Positions 17,845 to 31,215 of a DNA stretch of 64,000 nucleotides are shown one piece after another. The DNA lies in the NCBI RefSeq assembly GCF_910592395.1, contig NC_088314.1, positions 20,728,070 to 20,792,069 on the forward strand, in the 5' to 3' direction. A program made the translations under genes and the position numbers. The DNA comes from Lineus longissimus. Lineage: Eukaryota > Nemertea > Pilidiophora > Heteronemertea > Lineidae. The notes under the pieces were generated by a model, which was not told the DNA's origin, ran no database searches, and saw only the letters and a program-made list of their open reading frames with translations. Position 1 is the first letter of the stretch. Each line of letters starts with the position of its first letter.

Positions 17845-20800
17845 TGTATTCAGTGGTAATACATACTCTCTCTGGCATACCATGATTGGATGGCTATAAT
17901 GACTCCATCATATTGACGTGATGACCATCATTATCGGCTATAATCAAGTCTAGATTGCAACTAGTATGAGAGATGCCACCGCCATGAAGGTACAGTCAAG
18001 TGCTAATGTATTGATAGGTGTCCGAGACAGCCAGACGATATTGGAAGAAGATTGGCTTAACCCCTTTTCAGACAAGGCACAGTTTAAGCCTGCAACAAAC
18101 AGTAACTGTCATCACCACAAGCCTGGCATTAACTCCAGATGATAATTTGATCATAGATTTATCAAAATCATCCCAAAAGTGCCCTTTCCTACATTAAGGG
18201 TTAACAGTGGCAGTGGCCCACCTCTAAAGTACAAGCCTCCCAATAGATTTACCATTTCTATAAGTACACAGTTATAAGACTGGCTGGTCCCACATGTGTC
18301 ATATATTGATTTGTCCAAAATTCAATAAAGTTCTTTACTTTCATTTAATACCTATCAAATCCAATTTGATAAAAGTGTTATCAGATGGAATTTGATAAGT
18401 ATGCCCATAAACCCTTAACCTTTTTAAGGCGAGGCTACTGAAAGGGGAACTATAGGCAAGAACTGACAGTCTTCTCTTAAAGGAGGAGTCTGCCTGACCA
18501 CGAGACTGGCAAAATGCTAATTGTTAGAGCCAACCAAAATGCTAAGAGCCAACCATACTCCTCCATCAGTAGACGCTGACTAACGACACCGCGGCTGCTT
18601 GCCGACAAAAGTGCATCCAGCTCAGCTTCCATTAACCACATCAGATGACTGATGTATTCCCGGGGCGTGTCACAAGAATTTCATGAGACGTTCGTGTGGT
18701 GTTTACAAGATGTAAAGGGCAAAGTTGTTCTGTAGGCTGATGACCATGAGAGCCTTCACTGCGACGTGTGGCTTGGTGTACCACACAGATTAGGCTGATT
18801 TCACCAATCAACATTACCCCCAAGCTCGCCCTCAGGTGGAAGCTAAGTGAAATGTACAGCACTTGGTATAGATTTATTGCCCGTCATGTCCTGGACCCCA
18901 GGCCACATCAACAAATGACTTACAGGCTGATGGCATAATTCTACCATACCAACCAGTGTTCCTGTTCATTCACCTTCCACCTGGGTGTGAGTGTGCGGGG
19001 AATGTGGATTGTAATGGCCAAATCCAAGTATTAGCTCTTTTTCCTTTACGTGAGGTATGGTAAATTAATATTGTCCCGGTCCGGTGGGTTAAACCCATTA
19101 TCTTACTATGCCATGTAAAAAGGAAAGTATGTATTCCCTTTCATCTTGATGAAACATGCAACCAAAAGAGACACCCAGCAACGTCCTCCGTATTCAGGGA
19201 AAAATTCTTTGACAGTTAGGTTGTCATAGAGACGAGTTTTGTTACTGGTAAGGTACGCCGACTATTCTCTGTTATCTTGTAAGATTTCCATGGTGAGTAT
19301 GACATGGTCGCATAATCCTTGAGCAATAAGGCTACCGACGGAAACGCTGCGTTGGACTTGGAAATCAGAATGCCACCGTTGGCTTTGAGATGTTGACAAG
19401 GTGAAAGCGACACGTCACTTTCTTAATCTTATAACGGAAATAACCTGGTTGGCTTTTACCTTTGAAATTAATTTGGTGCTTACTTAATACTATGAAATTG
19501 ATTTTGTGGGATCTTGGGAAATATGATATATGCCTCATTACTGAACAAGATGTTTTCATGCAGGTGAATGCCTCACAACCTAAAGCCAAATATTTTCCAA
19601 ATTTTCCAACCATCTGAAGATAGCTAGCTGTTGGATGAAGCATTTGTTGGCTTAATGGTAGAATATAGGGATTGCAAGGGTGGGGACCATAATGTTTGTA
19701 AATGCAAGCATGATGGGGAAAAGGGGGAGCATATGGTATCATTCTTCATCATAACATCACATTGATAGCTTCTAAAGGTGTCCTCGTGCCTTTTCAAGGG
19801 AGGTCATTCGTCTGCAGTGATTTTCACTGATGTTGAAGAACTGTAGGACCACTATAAATGTATATGCCCTTTAGAAGCCACATCAGCTAAGGGTTTATGA
19901 AGCATCATCTGGCCAGCTGACTTTGCCAATCACCATTCATTCAGAATAATAGAGTAGTCACAGACATTAATCATTCAACGGCAAGACAAGACCAGCTAAT
20001 TGGCGACTTGAACTGCTGAATTTTGTTTGAAGCACGGTGGAGAATGACCTGGTCGAAGCATTGGTGTTGCTTCCATTCTATTCTAGTCTCTCGTCTCCCC
20101 CTGGAGTAGTTAGCACATCCCCTCCCCGGCTGATACATGACCAATTACAAGACGCATCAACAAGAGACATAATCTGATTACGGAAACTGGATGTACGTGA
20201 TATGTCCCGAGGAAACCTCTCTTGATGGAAGATGAGGGCAAGGACGACTCTCAAAGGAAGTGATGTGTGCATGCACAATCATCCAATCAATACAGGGATG
20301 AAGAATGATCAATAATGACCACTCTGACCAGATCAAAGCTTCATTAACCCAGTCTCTGCGGTCTGGTAGATGTGTGGCTCAGACTCTAAGTTAGCAGTCT
20401 AGTGGTCCGTGGTTCAAACTTAAATTTAAGCTAAATTTGAATATTTCTGATACCTTCTGAATGTAATCAATGATGTTGTGCAGACTGACATACAAATACT
20501 CTCAATTCATATACCAGGTCGGCTGGCTTTTTTCCTTCCTGACTCGTTCAGTACCAACAGCTGACAATATTGACAATTTTCGATCCCTCGAGCACTCCTG
20601 AGGAGCCATTTATTCCTATTTTTAGCCAATCTAGCTGTTCACATTCATGGAATAATTGATTGGCTGTTACTATATTTTGCTGAAGTGTTAAACCCACAGT
20701 TGAAACCATTCATTGGCCTATCACCTAGGCCTAGTGGAGCATTGTAGAAAAAGTTTAGGTACCAGGAAAATACCAGAAAAATGTTTCAAACCATATGCTA

Positions 20801-23189
20801 TCACTATAATCTGAGCGCTTTGTGCCACTCCTTATACACTCCAGAAAACAGTTCCACCTTTACAAAAGAGTAGCTTACAGAGGGTGCTATCAATGAAATG
20901 CTGAGGTATGAGCTTGTAATGCCATACCTAACCCATCGGAGGACCTGAGGGCTACCGCCAAATCCCTGACATCCACCGACCAAGGAAGAAGATGATGCCG
21001 CCTCAAGCCCGGAAGAACTCTATGGTTAAACCACCATCTCGGTTATAAAAGGTGGAGGTGAACAAGTCACTTTACCATTTGCTGTTTGAGCACCAGAGTC
21101 ATAAGCCTCCATGTCACGTTGAGGAAACCAATGACATTTGATCATCCTGACTGCTCAGAGAAATAACTTGATTTAGAACGAGAACCATCACATGATAAAC
21201 ATAAACGATGAATAATACATCAGGACGGCAGCCATTCATTTCCATTACGCATAATGACGATCTATTTTGCTCTAATAAAGAAAACAAAACAATGTTACAG
21301 AAACAAATGTTTCGTTTTCATCTCGCAAATCAGATAAGCATGATGATGACGTCATCCTAGGGCACCAGCCATCCCATCGTAACGGCGAATGTCGATACAC
21401 AAATATCTGATCACGACAACCATAAATATTCATCCATCGATCGATCAGAAGGGATTTACAACCACCAGCAAATGTAAACAGAGCGGCGATTGAGGCAGAC
21501 GCTATTTATATTGGCCAATCAATGAAATGTATGACCTTTCTTTTATTGGCAGCGGGAGGTGATCATGTCAATGTAGGGATTGTGCTACAAGAAATGGTGA
21601 AATCAAATCTGCTTGGAGAATGCAAGATGGTGAACTGGTGTTAGAATCTAAGCCACAAACCTAATTAGTCTGCAGTGTTCCCACTCAGGACTGGTCATGA
21701 GTGAAGTCTAAATCCCTCCCAAGAAGAGAAAACATCCACCCAAATCAGAGCCCCGTGAAGCAGGATTTGAAAGCCCAACACAGATTATAATTGACTTTTT
21801 GCCACAAATATTCATACCTAAGCTCTTTGTAAATGTGAGCATACTTTCACCAAGATGCAACGTCTAGTCGTGAGTTTTGACAGAGTAATGAACGTTACTT
21901 GGGAATCAATAGGGGAAGAGTTTGACGGCCCGAGGGTCTTGCAACTACTTGGCGGTTATCATATTATCACCCAATGGACTCATTAAATGGGGTTGAAGTC
22001 TTAGTCTGCAAAAATATGCCTAATAACAATAAGCCCATTATGATCCGGCTACCAGGCACATGTCCAACTTTTGAAATGTTTCTTCCATATGAAGGTCACT
22101 AAAACTTAGCTGGCGATTAACGAACCAGGCTTTTAACAACCAGGCCCTGGAGTTTGGTGAGAAATCTTCTTAATCGTTACTTCGAGTCTATCAAGAATGT
22201 CGGTCGACAAAGCCAAAATCAACACAAGTCAAAAGCCTAATCCACGGAAATGATCAAGGATTCAGGGCAGTATTAGATCAGAAACGGTATTGGTTTTAGT
22301 CCAAGGAAATCTTTTGCCCTGTTGGACAAGCAAGCATATATTAAGTGATTTCTTCAAGATTTCTAACAGAAAACTGTCAATATTTGAAGGCAGCTAGGAC
22401 TCAACATGGTCTCCACCATGGAGATGTGGGGTAATGTGTTGACAACTAGGCCTTGGGCTTTGAAATACACAGTTTCATTACACAGCGATTGTTAACTTAC
22501 AAAATTAAGTCCTATTTTATTAACTTGGACTTCATTACTTTAAGACAATATTTGAACAGTCGCTATTTTTGGACATTCTCAAAGCTAGCAATGATCTTTG
22601 AACATTTGTTAAATGACCGAAAGACAACCTGATAGTTGGCCTGTGCAATCGTGACACTGAATGTAAAGTCTAATCCCATTACTGCATTTGTGCACTTAAT
22701 AAAGGTTTCTGCAAAATCTAATCAGGATTGTTTTACGAGACACTCTTCATGATTAATTCAGGTGAAGCAATATGCAAGATATCACAGAATATGATAATGC
22801 CGTCAAGAAAACTTGGCAAATGATCCCCACCCCCCCTTGCCACCCCCCAGTAGAAATCTTGGTTGCGACTATTAAAGGTCATAGAACTATCTGGATGCAT
22901 TAGAAGACACACTGACATAAATAATTCGCGGTTGGCAATGCTCATATAGGCGAGAGATGTGGTGGCATAAAGTACATAAGAAAGCCATCAAACCTTCGCA
23001 CATTGCTTACGATTTCTCAATAAACCGGCGTTGCTTTGTTGAACATTTCCATCTAACACCATGGAGACGAAAGTTGACATTATAACACCAAGAGAGACAC
23101 AGTGATTGCCAACTAAATCGTGTACCTTTTGCTTGAGTAACGAGAGTGCAATGCGTGTTCGACCTTAAAAAGATCGACATTGTAGCGGG

Positions 23190-23290
23190 ATGTCCTTATT
23201 GATATCTGTGCTGGACATCAGTACCTGTCAGGTCCCGGGTGCTGGGTTCAATTCCAAGTCGGACCAAATCCTAGTACAGTCTTTTACCTC
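23190..23290 (+). mobile_element. Possible tRNA-derived SINE head
   Basis: The sequence GGGTTCAATTCC near 23243-23254 resembles a Pol III B box, preceded by a weak A-box-like segment. It does not fold as a complete tRNA. A SINE remnant is the simplest guess; no flanking duplication or A-rich tail was identified. Confidence 0.25.
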
Positions 23291-24710
23291 ATCAAGCCGG
23301 TAGAAATCGTGGACCCAGTTTTCATCAATAATGAGAGCATACCATCTTCCCCAAACACTTTCAAACAACCATTCAACACAATTGTCTCCTTTACCAAGTT
23401 CCTGTAATAGCTTTACTTAATCAATTTTGCACACATGGACTGTGTTGTGACGTCATCAGACAAGTGTTTTGGTCATTCCAGCAAGCCTCACAACACTCCG
23501 GACCAGAATACTACGATTGGCTACGATTCCTATGCAAGAAAAGGTCCCCATTCTTTGTTTCAAGTTGATAATCCTCACTTATCTTGCAACAGTCTGAAGA
23601 AAACTTTCACACTCACAATCACCAGACATTGCCTTTGCATCTGTCATCAACAACCTCCTCATTTAAAAAAAATCCTCGTTGTCATTTATCAATCAACACT
23701 GTTTTGCAAAAACAAGATTATCTCAATCATCCTACTAACGATTATTAATAGCTAAATAAACGAACGCAAATTGATTATAAGTTGTAACAGTATTTGAACA
23801 AATTGAAAAAAACTGCCGCCATCATTATTTTCTCATTGTTTTCATGTTTGAATCAATAAACAGTTTAATATTTGATCACATATGACATGGTATGAGAATT
23901 GCGGGATACTAATACTATTATACCCCTATGTTGTTTGAAACAGAATCAATTTGTGCTCGGAGCTAAAAGATGAAAACAGAACTGGTGGCCGCCCATATCT
24001 GCATGATCAGCAGTGTTTTGGTGCTGTGACTGCTGGGAATGCTTTCATTAGGATAAGAGCTGGATGATTGATTAGACGTACAGTTCGTGTCAGAAGTGTT
24101 GTTCACTCTTTATTTGTACTGTCCTTGCCAAAGAAAGAACTGCCAAGATGCCAGAGACACTGTCCTTGATAAAGACATACCAGTGAATGCACTGGTCTGA
24201 CTGGATGTGAAAGAACACCTGAGACATTTGTGACCCAGACCAGCCAGCGGCCATAGATTGTGACAACTACTTGATTGCTTTTGTGAAGGTATCAAGATTT
24301 CAAACCGTTTGAAAACGGATTTGTCACAAAACATGAATAGATAAATTCATAAGCTTAAATTGGTTGTGATATAGGACAGTTATTAAAGGTGCATCGTCAC
24401 ATGAAAATCAGGGAAGAGAGTGAATGAAGTGTTCAGGATTGCTGACCAACAAGCCTGGAAGAACTCCAGTATCACCGAGTCCTTGAGTTGGACTGTGGTT
24501 GTGCGCGCCAATTATGAATGGGGTAGGCCTCCGCCTTTAATATCAGTAATATGAAATCCATCAAGCAGAAGTAATACCCCTAAAGCATAATACTAATACT
24601 GATATTATTAATCCACAATTCTTTACTGGGTGCCCAACAGGCATAGCATTTAATGATCTGACTTAGTGGTTCAATTTTGTAAATTTGTTGAACATTTTTC
24701 ACAATTTTGA

Positions 24711-24781
24711 ACGCGACCACCCCAGTAACGCGACCATTCAACCTCAGTCCCATGAGTGGTCGTGTTACTGGGGTTCCTGGC
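24711..24781. mobile_element. Short inverted-repeat element (GTAACGCGACCA family), copy 1
   Basis: A hairpin of about 21 bp pairs CCCCAGTAACGCGACCA with TGGTCGTGTTACTGGGG around a short centre. The same sequence recurs at 56640-56710 inside a longer copy. It carries no coding capacity, so it is likely a non-autonomous DNA transposon end (MITE-like). Confidence 0.6.
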
Positions 24782-24837
24782 TGTACTGCTAATGTCATCT
24801 ACCAATGATGTCATACCTTGTGTGATCTTACATCAAC

Positions 24838-26349
24838 GTGTGTACTCAATGGTGTTCTGTAGTTAAGATCACTCTGAGTCTGATGTCAGAACCACGGTCA
24901 CCATGGAGGAACCAAATGACACACCATGGAGACATAACCAATAGACTGATCAATAGTTGTAGATTTGTTGATAATGACTGGGTGGTTATGGTTGACCTTG
25001 CTCAAAGTTCTGCATTGGAGGCCACCAGGAAGAGGATCCAAGGGGCTCTTAGTCTTAGGAGAACGGCACTGAACCAGACATGGTGTGAGTTGACATGGAG
25101 TGGCTGGTGTAGATGTCTTATGCTCACCCTGCCCAATGAGGAAGACAACTCTGGTTCCAAGAAACTCACCCTACCCAATGAGGAAGACAACTCTGGTTCC
25201 AAGAAACTCACCCTACCCAATGAGGAAGACAACTCTGGTTCCAAGAAACTCACCCTACCCAATGAGGAAGACAACTCTGGTTCCAAGAAACTCACCCTAC
25301 CCAATGAGGAAGACAACTCTGGTTCCAAGAAACTCACCCTAGCCAATGAGGAAGACAACTCTGGTTCCAAGAAACTCACCCTACCCAATGAGGAAGACAA
25401 CTCTGGTTCCAAGAAACTCACCCTAGCCAATGAGGAAGACAACTCTGGTTCCAAGAAACTCACCCTACCCAATGAGGAAGACAACTCTGGTTCCAAGAAA
25501 CTCACCCTACCCAATGAGGAAGACAACTCTGGTTCCAAGAAACTCACCCTACCCAATGAGGAAGACAACTCTGGTTCCAAGAAACTCACCCTACCCAATG
25601 AGGAAGACAACTCTGATTCCAAGAAACTCACCCTACCCAATGAGGAAGACAACTCTGGTTCCAAGAAACTCACCCTAGCCAATGAGGAAGACAACTCTGG
25701 TTCCAAGAAACTCACCCTACCCAATGAGGAAGACAACTCTGGTTCCAAGAAACTCACCCTACCCAATGAGGAAGACAACTCTGATTCCAAGAAACTCACC
25801 CTACCCAATGAGGAAGACAACTCTGGTTCCAAGAAACTCACCCTACCCAATGAGGAAGACAACTCTGGTTCCAAGAAACTCACCCTACCCAATGAGGAAG
25901 ACAACTCTGGTTCCAAGAAACTCACCCTACCCAATGAGGAAGACAACTCTGGTTCCAAGAAACTCACCCTAGCCAATGAGGAAGACAACTCTGGTTCCAA
26001 GAAACTCACCCTACCCAATGAGGAAGACAACTCTGATTCCAAGAAACTCACCCTACCCAATGAGGAAGACAACTCTGGTTCCAAGAAACTCACCCTAGCC
26101 AATGAGGAAGACAACTCTGGTTCCAAGAAACTCACCCTAGCCAATGAGGAAGACAACTCTGGTTCCAAGAAACTCACCCTACCCAATGAGGAAGACAACT
26201 CTGGTTCCAAGAAACTCACCCTACCCAATGAGGAAGACAACTCTGGTTCCAAGAAACTCACCCTACCCAATGAGGAAGACAACTCTGGTTCCAAGAAACT
26301 CACCCTACCCAATGAGGAAGACAACTCTGGTTCCAAGAAACCATATTAA
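24838..26349 (+). CDS. Hypothetical ORF spanning a 14-codon tandem repeat
   Basis: An open frame of 503 codons consists of 95 non-repetitive residues, 29 copies of the 14-residue unit LTLPNEEDNSGSKK and a two-residue tail. The repeat part would be acidic, polar and disordered. No signal peptide or known domain was recognised in the leader. Because the DNA unit is 42 bp, open frames arise automatically: the minus strand also has a 444-codon frame here, and a second plus-strand frame is broken only by TAG in some copies. Variation between copies (P/A and G/D) is almost all amino-acid changing, with one synonymous change in copy 1. That gives no sign of selection on protein. I treat it as unproven coding sequence. 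Confidence 0.15.
   Translation: MCTQWCSVVKITLSLMSEPRSPWRNQMTHHGDITNRLINSCRFVDNDWVVMVDLAQSSALEATRKRIQGALSLRRTALNQTWCELTWSGWCRCLMLTLPNEEDNSGSKKLTLPNEEDNSGSKKLTLPNEEDNSGSKKLTLPNEEDNSGSKKLTLPNEEDNSGSKKLTLANEEDNSGSKKLTLPNEEDNSGSKKLTLANEEDNSGSKKLTLPNEEDNSGSKKLTLPNEEDNSGSKKLTLPNEEDNSGSKKLTLPNEEDNSDSKKLTLPNEEDNSGSKKLTLANEEDNSGSKKLTLPNEEDNSGSKKLTLPNEEDNSDSKKLTLPNEEDNSGSKKLTLPNEEDNSGSKKLTLPNEEDNSGSKKLTLPNEEDNSGSKKLTLANEEDNSGSKKLTLPNEEDNSDSKKLTLPNEEDNSGSKKLTLANEEDNSGSKKLTLANEEDNSGSKKLTLPNEEDNSGSKKLTLPNEEDNSGSKKLTLPNEEDNSGSKKLTLPNEEDNSGSKKPY
25123..26340. repeat. 42-bp minisatellite, 29 copies
   Basis: Twenty-nine head-to-tail copies of a 42-bp unit (containing CCCAATGAGGAAGACAACTC) run without spacer for 1218 bp. 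Apart from one base in copy 1, differences occur at two sites: C to G in copies 6, 8, 14, 21, 24 and 25, and G to A in copies 12, 16 and 22. The near-identity indicates recent expansion or gene conversion. Copy number is probably polymorphic. Confidence 0.97.
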
Positions 26350-27104
26350 CACTTGTCAGGGCATGCGGACTTCCTTCAGAACAACGATCAGAGCAAGTAA
26401 AGGTGAGCCGGCCCCCAGCTTCGTTTCATGGGAGGGGTCGGTCTACAATGTTCTCTAAGAAAGGTCAAAAAGTCACAAGACTTTGTTGGAAAAAAAAATT
26501 TATGTAAAGACATTTTTTTTGATCAGAACAACTGAAAGACGATAGATCTACCACAAAATTAAAAAAAAATTAATTAAAAATATACCTTCTTGGTATTTGT
26601 CGACAAATTTTTAAAGAAAATCTTTCACATTGACAAGCTTGATTAAATCATCATTTCATTGATGATGAAATAGGGAAACTCACACACTTAGCTTTCATCA
26701 GTATATTTCTTTCAATGGCCATGAACATTACCCGTCAACAGTATGCATTTATTACTCCACTGCCTTGACGTCAAATCTCCTTCTCATGATTGAGCAGCAT
26801 CCAATACTTGACTGTTTCCACCAATGTTTTATTCATATCACCATGGATGGGAAGAAACCAAATCTCATCAGATTCGTGACAGAAATACACATCATTTACA
26901 TTCCAATAACATCTTATCAGATGAATATTGTCCTGAAAATGACTGGGGTATGTTCATCCTCCTATACCGGTGTCGGTGACATACTCCTAATTACCATGCC
27001 TGCATTACTGTGGTCGGAGGTAAGGAGGAATAGGCTCTGAATCTCAGGTTAGGGCCTTTTGAGGACAGATAGAAGAAATATACTTATCCATGAATCTGAT
27101 GGCA

Positions 27105-27275
27105 GCAAGTGCTTTCCAATGAATAGTCAAGTCAACATGTTTACGACCGGTACCATCAGAAAGTGTCCATTAGGATCTTTCCAATGAATAGTCAAGTCAA
27201 CATGTTTACGACCGGTACCATCAGAAAGTGTCCATTTGGATCTTTCCAATGAATGGTCATGTCAACAGCTTTACC
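27105..27275. repeat. Second locus of the SRPK-intron 65-bp repeat
   Basis: About two and a half tandem units carry CTTTCCAATGAATAGTCAAG and CGGTACCATCAGAAAGTG, clearly the same family as the minisatellite at 1503-2115, but with their own shared changes (TTTACGACC at the boundary). Confidence 0.85.
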
Positions 27276-29267
27276 ATTAAAGCTCGTCTGCACCCAAGTG
27301 CTTCATAACAACTGTCACTATTAAAAGCTCTCCACAGGTTTCATACACAACCCGTTACCTTCAGAAAAAGATGAAATGATCTTGAATTGCCCAGCCTATG
27401 AATGTCACCTGCTAGTGCCAGACTGGGGGCTTGGGAGTTCACACCTTTCAAAATGGGCACATTTTTTTCTCTCCTCTCTCCATATTTGCCAATAAGGATT
27501 CAACAAAGAAGACCCACCACCATAAAACGACACAAATCAAACGAGAGAACAACATTGTCGATATACACAGGTTTATTAAGCACACAACTGAAACGTCTTT
27601 TGGGCGTTTTAGGAGTCGATTCAAACGCAAATATGGTTCAAATATTCTATAATGTGGAGAACACACAAAAAAGACATTTTAGAAACTTTGACATTATTTC
27701 TTCTTTGTAGAATAAGGGACATCCATGACAGCTTTCTGTGGTTATATATAAGATTGTCATCCAATAAGTTCTTCCAGATTGGTTAATCAAAGCCGGCAAA
27801 GTACGTGAGCCTCGAGGCAATCTTTCATAACAAGCCTTGACAATTTGCGCTATATGCTTGTATATTTACTAAATACACGATATCTTGTTGACTTTTTTAC
27901 AACATATACATGCGTGGTCGGACACAATTAGTTACGCAAATGTTTAGTAGGTAGGGTGATGTTAACAGTGTGTAACTGTGGACAGCACTTGACTGCTTGT
28001 TGTACATACCACAGCTCTTCACATAATACATACATTTGTTCCACTCTTTAATAATATTCGTTGCCGGTCCAACCACAGAGCAATGATTACTATACTAACA
28101 GCCATAACTTATGCTGTTGAGTCCTGATACGGTTAGCATGCTTTTCCATTGAGTTAAAAAGGGCCTACTTATGTCAGAATACTTAAGTAGTTGCAGTGGT
28201 GTCGTGTCTCGGGTGTTAGACTATCAGTCAATAGGTCCCCAGTTCCCACAGTTGGCCAGAGATTCTCTTGGCCTCACTTCACCCAGGGTCATCCTTGGGG
28301 GGGGGGAAGGGGTTATAAAAGACTCATTAATATACAAGCAAAAGATCCAAGCAGAGATAATAAAGAGTCAGAAAATAATAGAATATTCATCTTTAACAAT
28401 GAAAATCAAGACTTGCAAAATCAATTTTAGTACTTAAAAACCACAGCAGTTCTTTCAACAGAAATAACAAATGTTTCCTATTCAAAATCTTCCAAGTCTT
28501 TTGTGCCTCATGTTTGGCCAGAACACTTATTACTAATTCCTATCTGAGTTACAACTGAGCTAGCTGCATACCAGTCCTAGGGAACCAATCCATAGTCGAG
28601 TCTGGACATCTCATGGACACACTAGCAGCTGGCACTTCAGGCTAATTACGAATGGAGTCAGGAATGGCGGAGCCCAAGAAATCAGCAGCCATAACCACCT
28701 GGGTTGGTACAAAATATGGAAGCGGTCAAAAAGCAGCCGAAATCTCATTTCAATGTTTCATCCAAGGTGTTTTAGATGAGAAGTGGCTCCCTCACTGTCG
28801 GTATTGGTTGCCCCACTGAACATGCCTTGGGTGGAGCCGGCATTTGGGTTTCCTAGAATATCAGTTAGGAGCTTTGGTCCAAGCCTACAACTTAGCTCCA
28901 CACTCAGCAGTGACAACCAACACCTCCTATCAAGGCATCAATTCCTTGAAATGATTTTGAATTGCTATCAAAGTGTTGATTATGTTGTCTTGCACAGAGG
29001 CTTTCAGGCCCCATCTTCAGTATAAGTGGTAGAGCTGCTGATTACACTGGGGCGGACATCCCTGACACACTCATGTGAGAACACTTCAACTGTCTAACGT
29101 CAAAGGATACATCTTGCTGTGACTTTATACATGGTACACCTGCAATGAGACAGAAATACGTCAGAGAAAGTCGGCCGTCAAGACACCGAGATGTGACATG
29201 TCTCTTTAAGAGTCAACACGTCTTTATCCCACTTGTTTTGTTTACTCTTACCAACATGCTATTGCTA

Positions 29268-29491
29268 GTTGAAAACACTGTCTATTGGCAGGAGAAACCA
29301 GCACTATCACAGGGAAATAAGCAGTTGAAGACACTGTCTATTGGCAGGAGAAACCAGCACTATCACAGGGAAATAAGCAGTTGAAGACACTGTCTATTGG
29401 CAGGAGAAACCAGCACTATCACAGGGAAATAAGCAGTTGAAGACACTGTCTATTGGCAGGAGAAACCAGCACTATCACAGGGAAATAAGCC
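29268..29491. repeat. 56-bp tandem array, four copies
   Basis: Four nearly identical 56-bp units beginning GTTGAAGACACTGTCTATTG start at 29268, 29324, 29380 and 29436. The first differs at one base, and the last diverges at its end. Confidence 0.95.
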
Positions 29492-31215
29492 GTCAAAGAC
29501 AAATCCCTGCCACTTTTGGTCTCACCTCAGTTCAGAGAATACGTGCTCAGAGAGAAAGATTGTCGATTTATGAAGAGATTACCAATTTAGGACTGTATGC
29601 AAGTCTGTATGACGATTCACAAATGGATGACCAAGCTATCGGGGACATTTATTAGTAACTACCAAACTTTTGTTAATGAATAAACTCAATGAATTAAGTC
29701 AAGTAAGGCTAAAAGCTGGCACTGCTTGGCTGATCAGTCTCCATTAGACTTTTCTCCCTTCAGCAAGTTTCGGGAATGAATCGCATAACAGTTTTAGTAA
29801 TTCTACCAAATCAGCAAGACGTCAGAAGGTCTTGGAACAACAATTCGTTTTCGTGAATAATACCCAATCCTGACGTAGGCTTAACACTCCAACGGGTGTT
29901 TTAACAACTTATTAGAAGTTCCGCAATCAAAAGTGCCATATTACTGCAAAGGCCAACGGTGCTGGAGGAATTTACCAATTTTAAGCGTCATGGCTCCACT
30001 GAGCAGCAATAATGAGCATTAAACAGACCTTGAAAGGGGGGGGGGTCAGTGATAACAGGCATGACAGGGTTGGACAGGGTTTCACTTGTCAAGTCAAAGT
30101 GGCACAAATGAGCCTGAAATACCACACTGTATTGTCAGATCTGACCAAGTTTGTCTCCAGGAATCCTACAAATGGCAGACACAGTCAAGGTATCGCCAAA
30201 AATCCATAACCTTCGCATAAAAAGTCATAAATTCAGTTCACCTACTGGTTTATCTAAACATCATACGTGACATCGCCCTGATGTGAAAACTTTCATTTTA
30301 TATTATTTGGATCATCAAGTAAAATAAACTAGTAATATAGTAGAAAGAGACCATTGAGTATAAAACGCATTCAAATCGGCTTCTAAAAGGTTGGTTTAAT
30401 AAAGACCACAATACAAGCCAAGCTACAAACACCTCATCACTTCAATCACAACCCGTCATAAACATGTCAAATTCTCCACATACAAGATTTCTTTCATTAG
30501 TTTTCCACGGAATATATACCTAAATAAGTCATTAAAAAAGCTTTAAGACGACCATATGAGTCATTCAAATGACTACATAATACCAATGTGTTGTGCTCTT
30601 ATCATAAGCTGTCAGATTTTGGCCTACGATTACAAGGTCTTGTTGGTAATGCTATAGGCTGTCCAGAAAATGTTTACCCCTGTTACCCCAAGACAAGAGT
30701 TGAATTGACTCTTCTTTAATTTCACACCTTCATTCAATTTGTGACTGTCGTTGGAAGTTAAGATGCTGAGCTTATGATTCCCAATACTTTTTACCTCAGT
30801 GAGTGCCCCCCCCGATCCTGCATTTGAACTTTTTACCTCAGTGAGTGGGCTACACAGTCCGTAAGTTGACATTCACATCTTATCACATCATTCTTCAAGC
30901 CAACAATTTCTTGACAGACTATACTAGTTTCCAACACTCTAATCATTACATCAATCTATAATACCCAACAAAAGCTGATTATGTCAAATCTTGCCGTGGA
31001 ACCTTTCAGCCTTAACCTACAATCCTCGCTGGTGCTATAAACACACGTACAACCAGTACACAAACACCCAGCCTGGCAATACTGCTTGGTAACATGTCAA
31101 CAAACTCTAGTGTGATAGTCTGGTGATAGGTGGCAGCAGAAACATAGCTGTCTTGAAAATGAATTGGTAGAGTCTACTCCTGTACTAATCAGCAGCCCAA
31201 TAGTCTCTTACCTTA

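Larger units (their letters stand above)
14991..24710. other. Gene-poor spacer
   Basis: I found no coding gene here on either strand. Open frames are short and show no family motif or convincing splice pairs. Small features: a 22-bp duplication at about 15799-15845, a 12-bp array at 17791-17844, an imperfect 19-bp hairpin at about 18355-18398, and a possible tRNA-derived SINE head near 23190-23290. A stretch at 21340-21560 has a CRE-like TGACGTCA and CCAAT boxes and could be regulatory, but nothing proves it. Confidence 0.5.
26341..31215. other. Gene-poor spacer before FBXL5
   Basis: No supported gene. The stretch holds an AT-rich block at about 26480-26640, the diverged 65-bp repeat at 27105-27275, a 56-bp array at 29268-29491, poly-G tracts near 28297 and 30037, and a 20-bp direct repeat (CTTTTTACCTCAGTGAGTG) at about 30785 and 30829. 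Part of 30.4-31.2 kb is presumably FBXL5 3' UTR. Confidence 0.5.

Noticed and set aside
20345-20420. tRNA-like segment with GTGGTTCAAAC
   Set aside because: Only a B-box-like motif is present; no acceptor stem or anticodon arm could be folded.
25002-26336. 444-codon minus-strand frame over the 42-bp array
   Set aside because: It exists only because the unit length is a multiple of three and has no stop in that phase; there is no independent sequence outside the array to support a protein.
25123-26340. CRISPR-like array
   Set aside because: Units are contiguous with no unique spacers and the context is animal nuclear DNA. The same holds for the other tandem arrays in the window.
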